Origin: Ardenticatenales bacterium
Lineage (GTDB): Bacteria; Chloroflexota; Anaerolineae; Promineifilales; Promineifilaceae
Reading direction: 5' to 3'
Length of the DNA stretch: 64,000 bases
Assembly (NCBI GenBank): GCA_020634575.1
Contig: JACKBM010000024.1
Location: 13,532-77,531 of the forward strand
Numbering within the stretch: position 1 is the first letter of the stretch; each line of letters opens with the position of its first letter. The notes under the pieces were generated by a model that ran no database searches, had not been told where the DNA came from, and saw only the letters and a list, made by a program, of their open reading frames with translations. The translations under genes and the position numbers were made by a program. Shown piece by piece: positions 17,900 to 31,300 of this stretch.

Positions 17900-18883
17900 C
17901 TAGTTTTGCTCCTCTGGCTGGTCGTCCGGCACGGTGAAATGGGCGAAGACATCCTCGAGGGAGGGCGGCGTCCCCTGAATATTGAGCACGTGCAGGTTGA
18001 GCCGCTGCAGTTCGCGCAAGAACTCGTCCATCAGGCGATCTTTCTCGCCAATTTTGAAGGTGAGGCCGGTTTCACCGGCCGGTGCCAACCCCGGCACCAA
18101 CCGCTGCAACGAATCGAGGTAGGCGGCGGGTGAGCGATCCAGGGTGACCAGGTAAGCGATGCGCGGCTGGAGCTGCTGGCGTAGACCGGCCGGTTCCCCG
18201 ATCGCCTGCACCTGGCCCCGAAACATCACTGCCACCCGGTCGCACAATTTTTCCGCCTCGACCAGATCATGGGTGATCAGGAAGACGGTCAGTTTCTGCT
18301 CGTTGACCAGGTCGGTAATCAGGCTATGCAGCCGTTGGGTGGCGGTGGGGTCCAGGCTGCGGCTGGGCTCGTCGAGGAAGAGGATTTCCGGCCGGTGCAG
18401 CAGGCTGCGGGCAATCGCCAGCCGCTGCTTCATGCCGGTGGAATATTTATCAAACCAGCGGTCGCCGACTTTATGCAAATCCACTGCTTCCAGGGCGGCA
18501 TCGACGCGCTGCTCCGCTTCCGCACCGAAGAGCCGGTGCAGGGCGGCGAAAAAGCAGGTTGCGGCGGCCGGACAGGCGCCAGTAAAGCTACGCTCGTCGG
18601 TGACAACCAGGCCGACTTTGCGTTTGACCGCTTCCGCTTCCTGGATGGGGTGGCCGGCCACAAATGCTTCGCCCCTCGCTGGGGCGATGAGCGTGCAGAG
18701 CATCTTGGTCAGCGTGGTTTTGCCGGCGCCATTGGGCCCGAAGCAGCCCGAACAGTTCGCCGCGCGGTACTTCCAGATCGACGCCGCGCACGGCGGAGGT
18801 GGGGCAACGTCGGTGAAGCGCAGCCACCCCTGAGAAGGCTTGAAAACTTTGGTCAGATTGCGGGTGAGGATTGCGCTTTCCAT
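17900..18883 (-). CDS. ABC transporter ATP-binding protein with compensated frameshifts
   Basis: The ATPase partner of the permease. Walker A (GPNGAGKTTLTK), signature (KYSTGMKQRLAIARSLLHRPEILFLDEPSRSLDP, which includes Walker B) and H-loop (VFLITHDLVEAEKL) are all in the annotated frame. Two stretches are not. Before Walker A, the normal sequence SAVRGVDLEVPRGELFGLL is found in another frame at about 18735-18795. At about 18550-18590, a typical RSFYWRLSGRRNLL is only restored by adding one T and removing one T in homopolymers. So two pairs of opposite 1-base indels scramble about 20 and 12 residues while the frame stays open. This looks like sequence error rather than biology. The ATG at 18883 is the likely start. 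Confidence 0.85.
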   Translation of the reverse strand: MESAILTRNLTKVFKPSQGWLRFTDVAPPPPCAASIWKYRAANCSGCFGPNGAGKTTLTKMLCTLIAPARGEAFVAGHPIQEAEAVKRKVGLVVTDERSFTGACPAAATCFFAALHRLFGAEAEQRVDAALEAVDLHKVGDRWFDKYSTGMKQRLAIARSLLHRPEILFLDEPSRSLDPTATQRLHSLITDLVNEQKLTVFLITHDLVEAEKLCDRVAVMFRGQVQAIGEPAGLRQQLQPRIAYLVTLDRSPAAYLDSLQRLVPGLAPAGETGLTFKIGEKDRLMDEFLRELQRLNLHVLNIQGTPPSLEDVFAHFTVPDDQPEEQN

Positions 18884-19077
18884 ATCGTTGCCGGGCGACC
18901 CTGTGCGTTCGCGGGCCACATTATACCGCCGCTGCGATTGGTGTGCCGCCGCCGCAGACTTTTTGCCGCGGACAGGATCTCATCTAACATCCACGTCAGG
19001 GCGCAGCGGCCGGCAAAACGAACTATCAGCATTTGGGGCCAGGCATCATCACGAGTAGGCAGCGTCAAGGGGTTACC

Positions 19078-21710
<2,633 letters not shown>

Positions 21711-21923
21711 GGCGCAGCGCCGTCGCCGCTGTGCAGATTATCGGCCAGCCAGGCGCCATCGCCCCGTGACGATGGCGCCTGTCTGGCCTGCTTTTTTGCC
21801 CAAAACCCGATAATTTGACCCAATTTCCAAAACTCGTGTCGGAAAAACGCGCCAGCGCCGTTGAGTGTAGTAGACACGCGCGCCTCACCCTCGCTGGCGC
21901 CATTTTTGATGAAGAGGCGGAAA

Positions 21924-22730
21924 ATGGGTATCTTTATGGACAACATTGATCAACTGACCGAAAAAACCAGTCGCGATCGCGAGCGCTCCGCCCGGCGGAT
22001 GCTCCGGCTGTCGCAAAACATTGATGAACTCATGGAAAGGTCAGAGCGCGAGCTAAGACAGATGCCACTGCCGGCGCTGATAGCCGGTTGCCAGAAAGAA
22101 TCCTTTGAGGGACGCGAACAAGAGCGAGGGTATGGCTTCGAGCTCTTTCGGCGCGCCTTGCAGGAGAAAAACGACGCTGCCTGGGAGGCTGTGGAGGAGC
22201 AATACTTCACGCTGGTCAGCGTCTGGTGTTACGAAACGGTGAGTGAGGAGCTGCCGGCCGAAGAGATTGACCTCTTTGCCCGCGGCGCCCTCGTTCGCTT
22301 CTGGCAAACACTTTCAACCCGAGAAGAAACGCTCGACAAACAATTCTCCCACATTGGGGCCATCCTGAAATATCTGCGTCATTGCGCCCAAACTGTGGTC
22401 CATGACCACAACCGGGAGCAGCGCCGGCGCGAACGTATCAAGCGGCGCTTCTATCGCGCCAGCAGCGGTCTGGATCCACGCGCTTTCGAAAACATCATCC
22501 TGGATGAGATTGAGCGCAGCCAGATTATCCAGAAAGTATCACACTGGATGAATGTTTATGCCGAAGACGAACTTGAAAGGCTCGTCTTCAGGTTGAGTTA
22601 TGAAGACGGTCTGACACCACGGCGCATTGCGACGTTGCATGAGGATCGGTTCAAGAGTGTGACCGAAGTTCACCAGGTAAAGGAACGCATTATGCGGCGC
22701 CTGCGGCGAGCCATGCAGGAGATAGATTAA
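21924..22730 (+). CDS. Sigma-70 family RNA polymerase sigma factor (CHAT-associated)
   Basis: A 268-residue sigma-like protein. A charged N-terminal helix region (MDNIDQLTEKTSRDRERSA) precedes a diverged region 2 (AWEAVEEQYFTLVSVWCYETV, EIDLFARGALVRFWQTLS, ILKYLRHCAQTVVHDHNREQRRRER). Region 4 has ELERLVFRLSYEDGLTPRRIATLHEDRF and VKERIMRRLRRAMQ. The longer N-terminus and odd region 2 set it apart from ordinary ECF factors. I chose the ATG at 21924 because GAAGAGG lies just upstream. The next genes are a putative regulator and a decayed TPR-CHAT protease gene, all in the same direction. The set may be one regulated system, with this sigma factor controlling its promoter. Confidence 0.82.
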   Translation: MGIFMDNIDQLTEKTSRDRERSARRMLRLSQNIDELMERSERELRQMPLPALIAGCQKESFEGREQERGYGFELFRRALQEKNDAAWEAVEEQYFTLVSVWCYETVSEELPAEEIDLFARGALVRFWQTLSTREETLDKQFSHIGAILKYLRHCAQTVVHDHNREQRRRERIKRRFYRASSGLDPRAFENIILDEIERSQIIQKVSHWMNVYAEDELERLVFRLSYEDGLTPRRIATLHEDRFKSVTEVHQVKERIMRRLRRAMQEID

Positions 22731-22810
22731 GCGGCGTTGTTAAGCGGGTTGGCAAGACTATTGCGGCAAAATCGAGCTTGAACGGCTCGGCTCAGTTTAA
22801 GGGTCAAATC

Positions 22811-23542
22811 ATGAAAAACAAAAACCAGCAACCGGAAGAATTCAGCGACGCCATCCTGCTCGCCTATCTTGCCGGCGATGTTTCTGAGACAGTGCGGCAG
22901 CAGATTGAGGCGGATGAAACGCTTCTTGCTCGGGCACAAGAGCTGAACTATTGGGATCAGATTATGGCAGTCGCCTATGAAGAGATAGACTGCCCGCAGC
23001 CCGAGGAAATTTTACTTTACCATCACGGGTTGCTAGAGCGGGAGCGCATGCAGGCCATTAGAAACCATCTGGAGCTGGCTACAGGGTGTAGCTGCGCTGC
23101 GGAGCTACAACAGCTCGCGCTGGGCGAAAAGAAAACAGCAGAGCGAAGCAGCGACTACCTGTGGGAGCGTATCAAGGCGACTGGCAAGCGGTTGTTGGAA
23201 GCGATTCAGGTCCCAGGGCTTGAGCAGCCGGCGCTGGCATTGCGTGGGCATGAGCCCCAGCGTCACGTATTCAAGGCAGGTGAGTATCTGGTTGTTGTTA
23301 TGCTGACGCCGCCTCTGACAGAAGATGATTATTGGCAGCTTGAGGGCCAGATTACCCACCAGGGTCAGGTCGGCCCGGAACTTCAGGGACAGGCCCAAAT
23401 CTATCTTGCCAGGACAAAGGTGGCTGAGGATGCGGTTGATGAATTTGGTTACTTCAGTATGGAGGAAGTACCGGCCGGTGCTATAGAGCTCAGGATCGAG
23501 ACCGCAGGCATGATTTTAAAGCCGATTGGTTTCAAATTGTGA
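22811..23542 (+). CDS. Putative anti-sigma-like regulator with C-terminal beta-sandwich
   Basis: A 243-residue protein without a clear family name. The N-terminal third reads FSDAILLAYLAGDVSETVRQ, then CPQPEEILLYHHGLLERERM and IRNHLELATGCSCAAELQQL. This resembles the zinc-finger anti-sigma fold, in which a His-x3-Cys-x2-Cys unit binds the sigma factor; here the spacing is altered. The C-terminal part (about 150-243) has strands AGEYLVVVMLTPPL, DYWQLEGQITHQG and FGYFSMEEVPAGAIELRIE. It resembles a carboxypeptidase-regulatory-like beta-sandwich. No membrane helix is present. It lies 80 bases after the sigma gene and about 120 before the CHAT gene. A role in gating the sigma factor is an inference. 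Confidence 0.65.
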   Translation: MKNKNQQPEEFSDAILLAYLAGDVSETVRQQIEADETLLARAQELNYWDQIMAVAYEEIDCPQPEEILLYHHGLLERERMQAIRNHLELATGCSCAAELQQLALGEKKTAERSSDYLWERIKATGKRLLEAIQVPGLEQPALALRGHEPQRHVFKAGEYLVVVMLTPPLTEDDYWQLEGQITHQGQVGPELQGQAQIYLARTKVAEDAVDEFGYFSMEEVPAGAIELRIETAGMILKPIGFKL

Positions 23543-23659
23543 TTTGCAGGTGCCTTAGCCCGAGTTATTACCAATAATTTGGCGGAACCACATCCGTTGA
23601 GAACCGCTAGCTTCAGGTCTCAGTGAGCACATTCTTTTGATGTTATCAAATATCGGTAA

Positions 23660-26571
23660 ATGTCGATGAACACTTATCCCATCACTGACCACGATGAACT
23701 CGCTAGGCAACTCCTCGCTGCAAATAGAGAAGGAGCGCTTGCTGCCTTTTGTGAAATACACAGAGACGATTTCACAATCCAGACATTGGAGGCCTTAGGA
23801 CGTGTAATGAACCAGTGGCGTCTCAAAGATGCAAATTCAACGATGGAGTTATGAGACTGGATTAGAGAAGTTGCTGCGAAGATTGGCGCCGACAATGCTT
23901 TCGGCTTTGCTGGACTGGCTCCTAGGTGCCGCATTCTCCTACGCCAATCAGCATGTTTTGGCACTTGAGCACTTCGAACGAGCCAGATCCTTGTTGGAAA
24001 ATAAGATCGAGTTGCGTAAGTATCTGTCGCTGCTTGTAAGTTTGGTCGGATCTTATGTCTTCCTAGGTAGAAGTGCTGAGGCTATAAATTAGATGCCGCG
24101 TCCCAGCTGGGAAGCACTCGCTGATCAGACGAGTGACTCACATCTATTACTGTTGGCATATGCCATTCAAAACCTTGGTGTTCTATTTCAACAACAAGGT
24201 CGTTTAATTGATGCAACCACGCGATTCATGCTTGCCAAGGACATATACGAAAGACTGGGGAGGAGCCATGAGTTGGCTGGAGTTCTTTCTAATTTAAGCA
24301 ATGTTTTGAGAGAAACAGGAGACCTTAGCAGAGCTGAAGAAGCGGTCAGAAAAGCAATTAATGTATTTGAGATCCTTGGACTAGAACAAGAAGTATCGAG
24401 ATCCAAACTATCTTTATCTTCCGTACTTATAAAGTCTGGACAATTTTATGCAGCACAGCGTGAACTCATGGATGCAAGGTCAGTATTTTCAAAGCTTGCA
24501 CAGGATGTAGAAGTTGCCACTGTTGATTTGTATCGTGCTGTAAAAGCGGAATCACTCATATCTGTTCATGAATGAAGATGCTCTATTCTTGGCGCAAGTG
24601 CAAGAAAAGCATTTTCAGAAATAGCAGGTCTCCATTGGTACTTTGCTTATTCCACTTTAGTTTATTGGTTTATCACTCAAAGCAGCTGAACAAGAAACAG
24701 GCTGCTGTCATAGAACTGAATGTATGCTCTTAAGGACTTTCGCTCAACTAAATGCCAGAGCACCCTGATGGAAACCAGGTTGGCAGTAGTTGACTGTGAA
24801 ACATCTATACTAAACAGTGACCTCAAACCCAGCCTTTCATTTGCCAAAAATATGCCCCACCCCAACATCTATCATCTTTTCAAATTCAACATCTTGGGTG
24901 CTTATTGCCGAAGCAGCCGTTAATCAGGGAAACTCGTCAACGGTGGGCAGAGGCAATTGTTGAACTTAAACGCTCCTCTCTCTATGTCAGACTGAACTAG
25001 AGCGTGAGCTTAGACTGTTACTGTCATTGGTAATTGGAAAAATACATCAGTCTAGGGGTAACTTGTGGGTAGCGAATAAGCATTTCGAACAAGCATGTCA
25101 AGAAATAGTGACAATAAGCGAACATCTCTTAACAGATGAATTTAAACTTAGTTTTGCCCATGGCTTGAACAGAGTTAACCAGGAGTGGATAAATACGACC
25201 TACCATTTCTTTCAGACTTCTGGAGAGGAAATTGTTCCAACTTTGGTGGCGATCAATCTGACCAATCTCGCTACTGCAAGCATGCTTGGCCCGCGTATAT
25301 CTAAGTCTCAAAGCATGTTGGTAAATGAACATACAGCCTTGAGACAGAATTGGATCCAGCTAAGACTTGAACAAGACCCACTATTTTCTTCATTAGATGG
25401 TCAGGCACCGGAATCTGGACATACGGCAAATAACAAACAACTGCTGCTTCTTGAAAAGCAACTTTTAGACACCAGTAGATTGGTCTCTCTCACCTGCGAG
25501 TCACAAGATATCAAGTGCGAACCATTCATGGATGACTATTATTCATATTTTGACAATCTGACAATTGCTCGTGATGAAATTGCACAAGTCCAATATTTCC
25601 AAGCGAATGAAGAGATTCATGCGGTTGTGTTTGATTCAAGTGGCACAAGAGTGAACCATTGTCTTGCTTCAATGGGCTTTCTACGAAGGTTGCTAAAGGC
25701 GTGGAGAATGGCAATACGAGGTCGTGGCGTAACCGAGAACACATTGGCGCAGAAGACCATGCTGGTTACATTTTACGAGAAACTGGTTCGACCACTTGAA
25801 TTAGAAAATATCAATCAATTGTACTTTGTACCTCTACCTGAATTACATGATCTTCCGCTACATGCATGTCATGATGGCAGTTCGTTTTTGGCTCAGAAGA
25901 CAAGGATTTCATATATCAACTTTCCATTTTCCATTGATGATGAATATTTTTCAGGATTCTTCAACGTTCCGAATAAGCAACCTTCTGCACTGGTAGGTAG
26001 CTATTCTATGCATCAAAAACTACCGCATACAAGAGACGAATGTCTAAAAGTAGCAGATTTGCTTCGAAAACAGGACGCCGAAGTCTACTGTTTTCCAGAA
26101 ACACTTTCCTCTAGGGAGCTTGAGATTGAAGGCAAATATGCAGACATCATTCATTTATCTGCGCACGGGGATTATCGAAAAGATAATTCAATATTTTCAT
26201 CAATACATCTGTCTGACGGGCCTTTGTCAGCGCTGCAGGTTGGTACCATGGCATTTGAGAAACGCCCACTCCTTGTGCTTAATGCCTGTAGTACGGGTTC
26301 TGGCAGCAGGCGAGCCGGTGCACTCCAAGGAATTGTGCGTAGTTTCTTAATGTCAGGTGCTAGATTTGTTATCGCCAATCAATGGGAAATTGAAGATGAG
26401 GATGCCAGCATCTTCATGCAAGAGTTTTATGAGCGCTTAAGGGTGGGTAATGTGAATCCAGGGAAGACGTTGCAAGAGACACAAAGCAAACTTATTAACC
26501 AAGGTGCCTCAATAAATGAGTGGGGCTCTTATGTCTGTTGGCAAGACCACCAGAGAGGAAAGGGAGAATGA
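23660..26571 (+). pseudogene. TPR-CHAT protease, disrupted gene
   Basis: The fragments read together as one protein of about 970 residues. An N-terminal part (MSMNTYPITDHDELARQLL) is followed by TPR repeats in pieces at 23829-24092, 24093-24575 and scattered to about 25010. The intact 25027-26571 piece carries the CHAT caspase-like domain. The catalytic dyad is present: His in DIIHLSAHGDYRKDN and Cys in LVLNACSTGSGSRRAG. The typical tail VIANQWEIEDEDASIFMQEFY follows. Damage includes a frameshift near 23840, an in-frame TAG at 24090-24092, a TGA at 24573-24575 and further shifts to 25000. Local GC is near 40 %. The CHAT part could still be expressed alone. CHAT proteins act as peptidases in cell-death or defence settings. 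Confidence 0.85.
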
Positions 26572-26572
26572 T

Positions 26573-27089
26573 ATGTTCAAGATGATTAGACATTTTGCGA
26601 TTGTTATCACGATTACTATTTTGCTTCTGACGTTAACGGAAAGTGCAAGAGCAGGAACTTCCAGCTTGTCTATCAGTGATCTTGTCAAGTATGATGACAT
26701 TTGGATTTTCTACGGAAGTTTTCCGGGTAACCCAATGCATGTTACATTCAAGTTTGAGCAGTATGATGACAATCAACTGCTTATCAATTCTAGGTCTGTC
26801 GACATCTATGATGCTGCACATGTTGGAAATGTTTGGAATATTGCACGCAATACTCCGTCATTTTTCACGAGGACTATCAGGATACATCGATATCATTTCC
26901 GAAATTGATGATGACGATGGTTTTGTCCAATGACTCGAATATGAGGACAATGACAGAATTCGGACATTATTTGAAGGTTATTTGCAGCATATCTGTGGCG
27001 AACTAATGAATCTTACCTGTAGTGACTACATCACTGTGGAAGGTCATATTATTGTGATTCCCCCGAGTGGTGAAACTTTTCTACCATGA
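26573..27089 (+). pseudogene. Small secreted protein, disrupted
   Basis: Starts MFKMIRHFAIVITITILLL, a clear signal peptide ending near ARAGTS, with AGGAAAGGGAG as ribosome site and 1 base after the CHAT stop. The first frame ends at 26908. The natural continuation is in another frame from about 26870 (GLSGYIDIISEIDDDDGFVQ). It is cut by an in-frame TGA at 26931-26933 and goes on LEYEDNDRIRTLFEGYLQHI to a TGA at 27087. One frameshift and one nonsense change therefore break a protein of about 170 residues. No family is recognised. Its tight coupling to the CHAT gene suggests that it was part of the same system. Confidence 0.7.
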
Positions 27090-27196
27090 TATGTCGAAAG
27101 ACTATGACTTCTCTGTGCAGGTGGTAGTTTTGTATTAATAGTGAAGTGCCTCTCCTGAAGAAGCATTCTTTGCTTTTGTCAAAATATAATGTAAAG

Positions 27197-27230
27197 AACA
27201 GCGGCACCAAGTTCTGATGCCGCTGTTTTT
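27197..27230 (+). terminator. Rho-independent terminator of the CHAT operon
   Basis: AACAGCGGCA (27197-27206) and its exact complement (27218-27227) make a 10-bp stem with an 11-base loop, followed by TTTTT. It sits about 110 bases after the last decayed gene and between convergent genes. Confidence 0.85.
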
Positions 27231-27295
27231 AGATCGGTATGATTTTTGTCTTGCTTCTTACGGAATTGAAAGCAATATTGTGGGGAGTCGGGCCA

Positions 27296-28042
27296 TTACA
27301 CACGCGAAATGAAACGCGTCTTAACCAATCCCCCTATAATGACAATCAATATTAAGCCCAGAATCCAAATGTAGCTTCCCCATGAGGTTTGCATGTTGAA
27401 AGAAGTCAAGCTTACATCAGTTGGTGTTGTCTCATCTAGCACAACATCGTCTAGGCTGAAGTTTGTTGTTTCACCAGTCAAAACAGTAGTACTTTCAAAG
27501 CGGAGTACATGGGGACTACCATCGGCGTAAGAAGAAATGTCCAGTACCACCTCAGTATAGCCACCCGTGTAGTTGGCGTCTCCGTCAAATACTTGGAAAA
27601 TCATGGTGCCGTCAATTTGTACATTGAAATCATCGACACCAGCGTTGCCTACGGCTCCATTCCAGAGCCAAAAACTCAACACACCATTGTTTCCGGGTGT
27701 CATAGTGATTGTTTGCTCAACAAAGCCAACTTCGGTCGTGTCAATGCCACCAAACCATGCCCACCAAGCGCCCGTACGCGGCCCTGTGGTTCCACCGCCA
27801 GTTCCGCAAGAAATAGCATCGCATAGTGGTGTTCCAAAATTGGTGGAGCCCTCATTCCATGCGGAATTTGGCGTACCGCCTTCAAAGCTACCATCCTGGA
27901 TGATGTCTACCTCTGGGTTAGTGGTTTGTACCGTCCCCGCTTTATATTCGCTGATTCTTCCTACATCATCCGCCATGGCAACTGACGCGGTGAGCATCAG
28001 TATGAGGGCGATGGCTATGATTTGTAGACTCTTTTTCAACAT
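27296..28042 (-). CDS. Secreted jelly-roll protein with C-terminal membrane anchor
   Basis: A 248-residue protein. A signal peptide (MLKKSLQIIAIALILMLTASVAMA, about 1-24) is followed by a beta jelly-roll domain. The domain shows DGSFEGGTPNSAWNEGS, TGAWWAWFGG, VEQTITMTPGNNGVLSFWLW and NFSLDDVVLDE. This resembles the jelly-roll of the surface proteins at 9.4-12.5 kb. It ends with one membrane helix (SYIWILGLILIVIIGGLV) and the basic tail KTRFISRV. A perfect AGGAGGTG ribosome site lies 7 bases before the ATG. The gene is low in GC and lies at the edge of the decayed CHAT island, but unlike its neighbours it is intact. It is probably a carbohydrate-binding surface protein. Confidence 0.8.
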   Translation of the reverse strand: MLKKSLQIIAIALILMLTASVAMADDVGRISEYKAGTVQTTNPEVDIIQDGSFEGGTPNSAWNEGSTNFGTPLCDAISCGTGGGTTGPRTGAWWAWFGGIDTTEVGFVEQTITMTPGNNGVLSFWLWNGAVGNAGVDDFNVQIDGTMIFQVFDGDANYTGGYTEVVLDISSYADGSPHVLRFESTTVLTGETTNFSLDDVVLDETTPTDVSLTSFNMQTSWGSYIWILGLILIVIIGGLVKTRFISRV

Positions 28043-28321
28043 CCCAACACCTCCTGATTAGTTTTCACCAATCCAAACATTAGTAGAATATGAGACACAT
28101 TCTACAGCAAGGGTGTGCTGGGTCCAAGCGTTTATCTGGTGTTGGCGCATGGCTGCGAACATTCTGGCTTCCAGCTATGTGTTCCCATCCCTTTGTTGGG
28201 GCGACCAGAAGGGAGCACCGGCCGATCACATGCTGACTGACAATTGCCGCTGGAGGTGCTGCCGGGCGGCGGCATCATAAGCGTGGCAACGGGCCAATTG
28301 GGCAGAGCAGGCGAATGCCAT
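28043..28321. other. Gene-free gap at the island edge
   Basis: Base composition returns from low to high GC at about 28100-28200. I see no convincing gene, tRNA or perfect repeat here. It marks the boundary between the low-GC island and the dnaE2 operon end. Confidence 0.5.
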
Positions 28322-31300
28322 TTATAAGGCGCGCAGGGTGTCGGCAAGGATGGAGGTCACGTGGCCGGCGCGCTGGAAGGTGCCGCGGATGAGGAGGAGG
28401 CGGGCGTCCTGGAGCAGGCGGCGGTGGCGGTCGTAGGTCTGGGGGCGCAGGACGGCGTCCATCAGGCCGTGTTCATCTTCCAGGGTGAGGAAATGGTGGC
28501 CTTTGGCGGTGCCGGGCGCCTGGTGGATGACGAGCAGGCCGGCCACGGTGACGCGCTGGCCGTTCTGGTAGCGCCGCAGGTCGGCGCTGTTGGGCAGGCC
28601 GTGCTCGTTGAGCTGGTCGCGGTAGAGGGTCATGATATGGTCGCCGGGGGAGAGGCCCATGACGGATTGCTCCATCAGCATGGCACCGGCCGGTGTCAAT
28701 GCCGGCAGTTCAACCTCACCCAGCTCGTAGGCCAGCGCCAGCTCCGCCTCTTCATAGCGCAGCTGGCCGAGGTTCCACAATAGCTGCCGCCGCGGGATCC
28801 CCCATTCATCCATGCTGCCGGCGGCAATCAGATTCTCCACCAGCCGCCGGGGCAGGCGGACTCGCCGGCAGAAGTCGGTCAGGGAGCGAAAGGGGCCAGC
28901 GGACCGTACCGCCAGGATCTGCTCCGCCAGCTCGCCCACCCGTTTGACATAGTTGAACCCTAGCCGGATGCCCCCGTCGACGACGCTGCATCTGGCTTCG
29001 CTCAGGTTGATGTCGACGTTGTGGATGGTCAGCCCCAGGCGGCGCCCTTCGTTGACCAGGACGGCCGGGGTCCAGAAGCCCATTGGCTGGTTGTTGAGCA
29101 GGGCGGCATAGAAGGCAGCCAGGTGGTAATGCTTGAGCCAGGCGGATTGGTAGACGATGACGGCGAAGGCCGCTGCGTGGCTCTTGGCGAAGGAGTAGCT
29201 GCCAAAACCGAGCAACTGGTCGAACACCTGGGTCGCTGTCTCAGTCGGGACGCCCTTTTGCGCCGCGCCGGCCAAAAACTCGCCGCGAAACGCCTCGATG
29301 CGGGCCGTCGCCTCCTTGGCGCCCAACGCCCGGCGTAACTGCTCCCCCTGGCCAGGGCTGAAGCCGGCCAGCGCCGTCGCCACCTTGAGCACCTGCTCCT
29401 GAAAAAGGATGACGCCGAGCGTCTCTTCGAGCACCGGCTCCAGCAAGGGATGGGCGTACTGGACTGGCTCCGTCCCTTCGCGGCGGCGCAGGTAGGGGTG
29501 GACCATGTTGCCCTGGATCGGGCCGGGGCGGATGAGGGAAATGGCCACGATCAGGTCGTTGAACGCGCCCGGTTGCAGCCGGGGCAGGGTTTGGGTCTGG
29601 GCGCGGGATTCGACCTGGAAGACGCCGCGGGTGTCCGCCCGGCTGATCATCTGGAAGATGGCGGGGTCGGTTGGGGTAAGGGCGTCGAGTTCCGGCCGGT
29701 CCCCCGTCGCCTTTTCCACCAGTTCAACCGCCTCCGTCAGCGCCGACAACATGCGCAAACCCAGCAGGTCGATCTTCACCAACCCCGCCTCCTCCAGGCT
29801 GTCTTTGTCCCACTGCACTACCACCCGGTCGGCCATCGTAGCCGGCTCGGTCGGCACCCGGCCCATGAGCGGGCTGCCGGTGATGATCATGCCGCCGGAA
29901 TGGATGCCCAGATGGCGCGGGAAGCCCTGAATCTCCTCACACAGTTCCAGCAGCAGCTCAACCGGGGTGTGTTCACCTTCCTTGAGATGCTGGGTGCCGT
30001 TGTCCAGGGCATGAGTGGCGGCGGCGACGATCTCCGGCGTCAGCCCCAGCGCCTTGCCCACATCCCGCAGCGCGCTCCGCTGGCGGAAGGTGACGAAGGT
30101 GCAGGCCATGGCGGTGTGAGCGGCGCCGTAACGGTCGTAGACATATTGAATGACCTCCTCGCGCCGAGCGGCGTCAAAATCGATGTCGATGTCCGGCACG
30201 ACCTGTCGTTCAGCTGAGAGAAACCGCTCAAAGACCAGATTGTGGGCCAATGGGTCGATGGGGCTGATGCGCAGCAGATAGGCGACCAATGAGTTGGCTG
30301 CTGAACCTCGCCCCTGGCAGCGAATTCCCACCTCATTCGCATAGCGGACAAGATCGGCGACAATGAGGAAGTAGTTGGACAGGCCAGCGGCGGCGATGAT
30401 CGCCAGCTCATGGTTGAGCTGGGCGCGGGCGGTTTGCTCGGCGCCGGGGTAGCGATCGCTCAGGGCTGCTTCGCAGAGGCGGCGCAGGTAGGCGGCGCTG
30501 CTCATGCCGTGCGGGGTGGGGTGATGAGGGAGATCCTGCAGGCCGTAGTTCAGCTCAAACTCGCACCGTTCGGCGATGCGCAGGCTGTTGGCCAGGGCCT
30601 CCGGCCGGTCCGGGAACAGCGCCGCCATCGCCGCCGCCGGCTTCAAATAATAGCTGGAGTTAAAACGCCGCGCGTGAACCGCCTCATCCAGCGTCAGCGG
30701 TGGGTGGCCGATGCAGACCAGCAGATCCTGGCGACGATGGCCGGCCTGTTCGGCGTAATGGACGTTGTTGCTGGCGACGCAGGGCAGGCCCAGGTAATCA
30801 GCCAGGGCAGCCAGCCGGTGGTTGCGGCGGGGGTCATCCGGCCGGTGATGGTTTTGCAGCTCGATATAAAAATTATCGGGGCCAAACAGCTGCTGGTAAC
30901 GGCGCGCCTGTTTGAGGGCGGTCGGCCGGTCATCCCGCCGTAAGGCCCGGGAAATTGCCCCCTCGCGGCAGCCGGAAAGAGCGATGAGCCCATCGGTGCA
31001 GCCGACAAGTTCATCTTTCGGTAGCTGAGCGCTGCCCTTGGCGGCGTTGTGGCGGGCCCGGCTGATCAGGTAGCAGAGATTGTGCCAGCCGGCCTCGTTC
31101 TGGACGAGCAGCGTCAGGTGGCTGTCATCATGCAGGGTGAGCTCGGCGCCGAGGACCGGCCGGATCCCCGCCGCCCGCGCCGCCGCCTGAAAGCGAACCG
31201 CGCCGTAGACACCGTCATGGTCGGTCAGCGCCAGGGCCGGCATTCCCAGAGCGGCGGCTCGGGCCACCAGCGTTTCCGGGTGGTCGGCGCCGTCCAACAG

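Noticed and set aside
26931..26933. Recoded TGA in the small secreted protein
   Set aside because: The gene also carries a frameshift just upstream, so decay is the simpler explanation.
28132..28347. Small minus-strand open frame after dnaE2
   Set aside because: Composition is not protein-like, it has no family and it overlaps the dnaE2 end.
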